The position numbers and the translations under genes were made by a program. The notes beneath the pieces were generated by a model, which was not told the origin of the DNA, ran no database searches, and saw only the letters and a list, made by a program, of their open reading frames with translations. Below, piece by piece: positions 58,545-64,000 of a DNA stretch of 64,000 nucleotides. This DNA is from Porodaedalea pini. Taxonomy: Eukaryota; Basidiomycota; Agaricomycetes; Hymenochaetales; Hymenochaetaceae. Where the stretch lies: the NCBI GenBank assembly GCA_002794775.1, contig NBAY01000004.1, positions 1,054,001 through 1,118,000 on the forward strand, written 5' to 3'. Position 1 is the first letter of the stretch; each line of letters begins with the position of its first letter.

Positions 58545-58595
58545 GCAATAGTGAGGAGTGCAATGAGTAGGAGGGAGCCAAGGCTCATAACCTCT

Positions 58596-58807
58596 TAGAC
58601 GAGCAGAAAAGTGGGACAAAGCTATAGATTAGGGGCGAGAGTGCCCGTCCTTATATACAGTACAATTGAATAGTTTACTACAAAAAGTATAGTGAGCATA
58701 TGGTGCATAGTCATATGAGCATATAGTCGGAGTTCTGGAAGTCGGTCATGTGACCAGTGACGGATATTTGCTCAGGCAAGTATCCGTCAGTTATTTATAG
58801 TTCAACA
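58596..58807 (-). repeat. Copia 5' LTR
   Basis: 212 bp, partner of 53714-53923. A TATA-like TTATATACAG occurs in both (plus-strand reading). Confidence 0.9.
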
Positions 58808-59015
58808 GTAGGATACAGTTTGGTGGATGCAATGAACAGTATAGAGACGCAGGATCCATCGGGTATTTATGCCAGTCAAACTACCGTCCGGTGTCGGAAA
58901 GCATGTCTCATAACGTGAGGACAAGATTTCCTTTTATAGAAGAATGACCAACCTCAGCCTCGACTGAAATTTTGTAAGTCTCGGACTCGGAGAGTGCCGC
59001 TCGCTGTTGCTGACG

Positions 59016-60892
59016 ATGGCGACGCTGCTCCCGCCCCCGAAACGCGCGAAGCTCTACCACGGCGTGCCCGAGCCCGAGAAACCGCCGCCGGAGCCCGTGC
59101 CGAACGTCGTCGTCCAGTTTGTCGGAGAGGACGATGGGAAGAGCATCGCGCCTGCCGTGCAGCTCCCCGCAAACGTGAGCAGGGAGGACCTCGAGCTGCT
59201 CGTCAATAGGCTGTCTACCAAGGTGCGTCTACTGTTTATCTCGATATCTTTATGCACTAACTAGCATGCACAGGACAGCGATGAGCCCACCCCGTTCTCG
59301 TTCTATATCGCCCTCCCGCCCCCAAAGGACGGTCCGTCGAGCGCGCCAACGCGTGTGACCATCGCCAAGTCCATCGCCGCCGACATCCTCGCCAATGACA
59401 CCTACAACCTCACCGTCGAAGATAAGCTCATCATCGTCTGTGCCCCGCAGGCCGTATTCCGCGTGCGCCCCGCGACGCGCTGTTCGTCCTCGCTCTCCGG
59501 GCATAGCGCGCCCATCCTCTGCGCCGCGTTCTCGCCGACAGGCGCGCGCCTCGCGACCGGCTCGGGCGACTGCACCGCGCGCTTGTGGGACCTTTCCACG
59601 GAGACGCCTGGTCCCGCACTTGCGGGACACAAGGGTTGGGTTTTATGTGTTGCATGGGAGGGCATGGAGCGGCGTCTCGCGACGGGCGGACACGACGGGC
59701 ACGTACGCCTATGGGACCCGAAGACCGGCGCGCCACAGGGCGATGCGTTGAAGGGACACACGAAGTGGGTGATGAGCCTCGCATGGGAGCCCATACACGT
59801 CAACGCGCGCTCGCCACGCCTCGCGAGCGCCTCGAAGGACGGCACCGTGCGCGTATGGGACTCCGCGACGCGCAGGCTGGAGTATACCCTCGGCAGCCAT
59901 ACGGCAAGCGTGAACTGCGTGCTGTGGGGCGGCGGTGGCGTTGGTGGGAAGGGCGTGCTGTACACGGCGTCGAGTGATCAGACGGTGAAGGTTTGGGATC
60001 CGAACGGGGTGCGTAGAGTGTGGATTTTACTTTTTGATTGAGCTTGGCTGAAGAAGTGTCCTTGCAGGGAAAGCTGCTGTATACGCTCAAAGAGCACGCA
60101 CACTGGGTGAACACCTTGCCCTCAACACCGATTTCGTCCTCCGCACCGGTCCCTTCGACCACACATCCAAAAAGCCTACTTCCGATGAAGAGGGTGCGAC
60201 CTTTCCTCTCATCCTCTCATACCCTACTCATATCCCTGCTAGCGCAATCCCTCGCCCTGGCACGGTACAACGCCGTCCTAGCCATCGCGCCCGAGCTGCT
60301 CATCTCCGGCTCGGACGACCATACGCTCTTCCTGTGGTCGCTCTTCCCCTCGCGCACGGGCGACGCGCAGGCGCGCGAGGACGCGATTGCGCGCGGCGGG
60401 AAGCTGAAACCCGTCACGCGGCTTACAGGACACCAGAAGCAGGTCGCACACGTCGCGTTCAGCCCCGATGGGCGGTGGGCCGCGAGCGGAGCTGGGATAG
60501 TAGCGTGCGCGTCTGGGACGGCCGGACGGGAAAGTGCGTGTCTCACCTCTTATTACCCGTGCTCTGAAGGGCTCACTGGCGTGGGATGACCACACCTCAG
60601 GTTCGTCGCGACGCTGCGCGGTCATGTCGGCGCGGTCTACCGCCTCGCATGGTCGGCAGACTCGCGGCTGCTCGTGAGCGCGAGCAAGGACAGCACGCTC
60701 AAGATCTGGGACCTCAAGACGTACAAGCTCAAGACGGATCTCCCCGGCCACTCCGACGAGGTGTACTGCGTTGACTTCGTTGCAGACAAGCTCGTCAGCG
60801 GCGGGCGCGACCGTGTGGTCAAAATGTGGGTGAATCTGCATGCTACAGCAAAATGGAGACTAATGAGGCTATGATACAGATGGAAAAACTAG
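59016..60892 (+). CDS. Notchless/Rsa4 WD40 ribosome assembly protein, with two apparent 1-nt deletions
   Basis: 60S subunit assembly factor, the substrate of the Rea1/Midasin ATPase. Exons: 59016-59222, 59274-60008, 60068-60193, 60243-60533, 60601-60825 and 60880-60892. The N-terminal NLE domain (VVVQFVGEDDGKS ... RVTIAKSIAADIL) is followed by eight WD repeats (SGHSAPILCAAFSPTGARLATG; GHKGWVLCVAWE; GHTKWVMSLAWEP; SGSDDHTLFLW; GHQKQVAHVAFSPDGRWAA; GHSDEVYCVDF) and the ending VVKIWKN. One base is missing in exon 3 (about 60115-60120, within WVNTLALNTDF) and one in exon 4 (about 60488-60494, before WDSSVRVWDG). Restoring both gives 533 codons with all phases consistent. Because the protein is essential and usually single copy, consensus error is likelier than a pseudogene. 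Confidence 0.85.
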
Positions 60893-61101
60893 ACCAACTT
60901 TACTTTTCCGGGTAGATACTTAGACCTCAATGTACTCATGTAACGTATCGCGCCACGCATCATCCACAATCATGCTTCACTTCAATTCACACAACATAAC
61001 AATCAAAGGATTGCGGGTGATGCCACAAATAAGATATGCAGTAATGATACACAGAGGTACAAATAAACGAATCTAACATAGCCCCGAGACGAAGAACGAA
61101 G

Positions 61102-61527
61102 CTATGCGCCGAAACCGTAGAGGGTGCGGCCGGATCGCTTGAGTGCATAGACAACGTCAAGGGCAGTGACAGTCTTGCGCTTCGCGTGTTCGGTGTACGT
61201 GACTGAGTCACGAATGACCTGGTGAAGGAACGAGTCAAAAATGAGGGACGAAGAACGAAAGGGGAGACGACTGACATTCTCGAGGAAGACCTTAAGGACA
61301 CCACGGGTCTCTTCATAGATAAGACCTGAGATACGCTTCACACCCCACGACGGGCGAGACGGCGAATGGCAGGTTTCGTAATACCTACAAGTCAAAATCA
61401 GCGACAAGTCGAAGTCAAGTCAGAGAACCACAGAAGACATACCCTGAATGTTGTCGCGCAGAATCTTGCGGTGACGCTTCGCGCCGCCCTTTCCAAGTCC
61501 CTTTCCGCCTTTTCCGCGTCCAGACAT
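61102..61527 (-). CDS. Histone H4, with an apparent 1-nt deletion
   Basis: Core nucleosome histone. Exons 61527-61443, 61384-61276 and 61218-61102 encode [20 protein letters not shown], then [40 protein letters not shown], and [19 protein letters not shown] to LYGFGA. Exonic length is 311 nt where 103 residues plus stop need 312. The missing base is in the C-run 61343-61346 (plus strand), between RRLARRG and GVKRIS. With it restored the protein is standard H4. Introns in H4 are common in basidiomycetes. Divergent from H3. Confidence 0.93.
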
Positions 61528-61836
61528 TGTTGGTTGATTGAGTGTGAGTTGATGTGGTGGTGGTGGGTGTGAGAGTTGTGTCGAGCGGTTGATGCGGAGT
61601 GAGGGCTTCAGAAGGGCCCGAACCGCGTCGCCTTTATATGGATCGGCCAGTCAGCAGTGGCGGTGCAACAATTTAGAGTTCGAGTACAACAAAACGCGTC
61701 TTGAGTGCACGTGATGTGGCTTTCGCGGCGGTATATAGCTGGGCTGTTCAGACGCTGCTTGAAGTACCCAGCACAACCACCCGCCGTCGAATTCAACTTT
61801 TATCAATAACCACCAACACCGCTTATACTACTCGCA
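61528..61836. promoter_or_regulatory. Divergent H4/H3 promoter
   Basis: 309 bp between the two histone start codons, allowing coordinated S-phase expression. TATA-like elements point each way: CTTTATATGG at about 61631 (for H4, minus strand) and GTATATAGC at about 61732 (for H3), each about 105 bp from its start codon. Confidence 0.65.
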
Positions 61837-62369
<533 letters not shown>

Positions 62370-62827
62370 TCTATTTTTCTTCGGGCTGTCTACATTTTTT
62401 ATTTAGCTGTATTCTATTCATGTATAACGTCTATCTGGTGCTATCAATAGGGGGATCTCGACCCTCGCACGTCGTCACCGTGCCTTGTTTGTGCGTGAGC
62501 TCTAAAAGTTGGGTGTGAGTTGCTTCTAAGTTCTGTGCTTCTGCCCCTTCGAGCGGGTTTGGCTGCTTTCACTTGCTAGTGGAGAGACTGAGAACGCTGA
62601 TTCCACGCCAGCGGCCGGACGAGGACACGGTTGCTCCTCGAGTGGGTGTGAGAGCCACCAGCTGCCTTGGATTGCCGGAATGTATTAGCTGGAGAAATCT
62701 CGAGCAACTCTCGGACGCGGCTCCCGACATCCTACTCCCACTGGCCACTCATGCTGCTCTTCATTCTCGCTCTATCCTCCGTCGCTATGCCGCTCCTATC
62801 TCATCATCTCATCCCCTCATCATCCAA
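62370..62827. other. Intergenic between H3 and the F-box gene
   Basis: Contains the H3 3' UTR and the promoter of the next gene. The frame of the F-box gene stays open upstream to 62573 but has no recognisable coding content before 62828. Confidence 0.5.
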
Positions 62828-64000
62828 ATGCCCCTCGTCCTCCTTGACCTCCCGAACGAAACCCTCTCCGCCGTTCTCCTTCACCTAGGCCCTGCCGCAC
62901 TCAGTGCACTCGTCTGCGTGTCCCGCCGCCTGCAGAGCGTCGGCGAACGTCTTCTCTACAGCGATGTCGTCATCGCAGAATCGGTCGACAGTGATCCAGA
63001 GACAATCGTGGCCCCGCGTCGGACGCTGAACTGCTGCAGCGCCCTAGTGCGTCGTCCCCACCTCGCACAGTGTATCCGGCGGCTCGTAATCCGATGGACC
63101 CGCGACCGAGCACGGAAGCACCACGAATGTCTCCTTGCGCCCGAAGTAATGCCTGCATTACACGGGCTGCTGCGGAGCGCGAGCCAGGTCGAGACACTCG
63201 AGCTGCATCTCGCTGGCTTGCCCGGCGGGTTCGATTACAGCGAGCTGCTCGCCGCCGCGTCTTTCCGGCTCCGCAGGCTCGCGCTCAGCGGGTCCGCCGA
63301 CGCGCCGTGGAGGCGTTTCTGCGGACGCAGCCTTCAATTGTGTATTTACAGCTTGCAGACCACCGCCGGGCCCTCGCGCTCGCGGCGCAGGACATTCCGC
63401 TACTTGAGACATTCCGCGGCGACCTGCAATGCGCCGCGTCCGTCATCCCCGGCCGACCCGTGTCCGCGCTCGTGCTGAGCGGACACGAACCCTCCGAGCA
63501 GCTGCTCGTCTCACTGGCATACAGCACGCAGCCTATCCGGCGGCTCGACCTCAGCGCGTTATCAGTTACGCCGACGCAGCTGCTCACGATCTCCAAGCAC
63601 CTCACCGCGCTGGAGACACTCCGGATGCGGCTCGCGCTCCGACACACGCTGCATTTCACCTTTTCCGGTATGGTAAGCACCCCCATCCATTCCGCAGCGC
63701 CCCCCTCTTGTCCCATTGCAGCCACGGCGAAATGACTGACGGCTTCTATCTCGCTTTCCTTCGGCCCTCGGCACCCTCGCCGTAACCGCAGATGCTCCTG
63801 TCGGCGCTGACACAGGTGCTCGGCGCCTTCCAGAACCTCGCGCATCTCGACCTCTCCCCGACAAGCGTCGACGGCATCGTCGGCGTCCATAACGAGGTCG
63901 AAGAGCACTCGCTGTGTTCTGCGTGGTCCGGTGTCGCCCCGTCCCTTCGCCGTGTCAAATTTCCCTCCGGCACCGATTGGACACGCGCGCCCGATGGGAT
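62828..64000 (+). CDS. F-box protein with leucine-rich region, partial (runs off the window)
   Basis: Starts MPLVLLDLPNETLSAVLLHL, a clear F-box (LDLPNETLSAVLLHLGPAAL; CVSRRLQSVGERLLYSDV) of the type that docks substrates to SCF ubiquitin ligases. It is followed by leucine-rich stretches (VETLELHLAGLPG; RLRRLALSGSA; PIRRLDLSALSVTPTQLL; HLTALETLRMRLAL). Exon 1 is 62828-63672, with an intron 63673-63791, and exon 2 starts at 63792 (MLLSALTQVLGAFQNLAHLDL) and is cut by the window end. One base appears missing near 63304 (frame passes from SGSADA to AVEAFLRTQPSIVYLQLADH); restoring it makes exon 1 phase 0 as the exon 2 frame requires. Confidence 0.75.

Larger units (their letters stand above)
53714..58807 (-). 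mobile_element. Ty1/Copia LTR retrotransposon, degenerate
   Basis: About 5.1 kb between short LTRs: 53714-53923 (210 bp) and 58596-58807 (212 bp), reading TGTTGAAC...CTCGTCTA on the coding strand. They differ by one substitution (53878) and a 2-bp indel near 53837. A purine tract (GAAGGGGAG) precedes the 3' LTR. One gag-pol frame runs 58544-53931 with three stops. I could not find a clean target duplication. The 5' LTR ends about 208 bp before the Notchless start codon. Confidence 0.92.

Noticed and set aside
53704..58815. Target site duplication for the Copia element
   Set aside because: The flanks (TGATG before 53714, GTAGG after 58807) do not match; ends may have been altered, so none is claimed.
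59016..60892. Calling Notchless a pseudogene
   Set aside because: Both lesions are single-base losses like the one in H4, all other residues and splice sites are intact, and the gene is normally essential.

Overview
This window is nuclear DNA of a filamentous basidiomycete, most likely an Agaricomycete. Host genes are GC-rich and cut by many short (about 50-75 bp) GT-AG introns. The proteins (HSE1, a TMEM16 scramblase, mitochondrial ArgJ, eL33, pirin, Notchless, divergent histones H3 and H4, an F-box protein) are ordinary for that group. So are the transposons: a Plavaka-type CACTA transposase, a chromodomain Gypsy element, a Copia element and Tc1/mariner-like elements. Exon boundaries below were set by hand from splice signals and reading-frame continuity.

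Layout. 1-12.6 kb: HSE1 (+), a membrane-anchored Lys-rich protein (-) and an intronless 1404-residue Ser-rich protein (-), then about 2.3 kb with no convincing gene. 12.6-18.96 kb: repeat territory with copy 1 of a two-copy unknown gene family (its first exon holds a 21-bp minisatellite) and a DUF6698 fragment. 19.2-26.7 kb: host block of TMEM16/Ist2, ArgJ, eL33 and pirin. 26.8-32.8 kb: a 5.96-kb TA-flanked DNA transposon with a 1.24-kb Tc1 element nested inside its transposase ORF. 33.4-36.5 kb: copy 2 of the unknown family. 37.0-47.5 kb: a Plavaka transposase gene split by a 6.24-kb Gypsy retrotransposon with 413-bp LTRs and a 5-bp target duplication. 47.5-51 kb: a decayed multi-exon gene I cannot name. 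51.5-53.0 kb: an intact DUF6698 gene. 53.7-58.8 kb: a Copia element whose LTR ends about 210 bp before Notchless. 59-64 kb: Notchless, the H4/H3 pair and an F-box gene that runs off the window.

Two global patterns stand out. First, nearly every in-frame stop in the transposon-related ORFs reads as an Arg codon CGA changed to TGA, and all three LTR-LTR substitutions are CpG transitions. This points to CpG-limited C-to-T decay (5-methylcytosine deamination or a CpG-specific RIP/MIP-like process). Second, four positions in conserved host genes (H4, Notchless twice, the F-box gene), plus one in the minisatellite, lack exactly one G or C. Because H4 is affected, consensus indel errors are more likely than biology. 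The Gypsy gag-pol junction carries a textbook-looking -1 frameshift signal, but it must be judged against that indel pattern.
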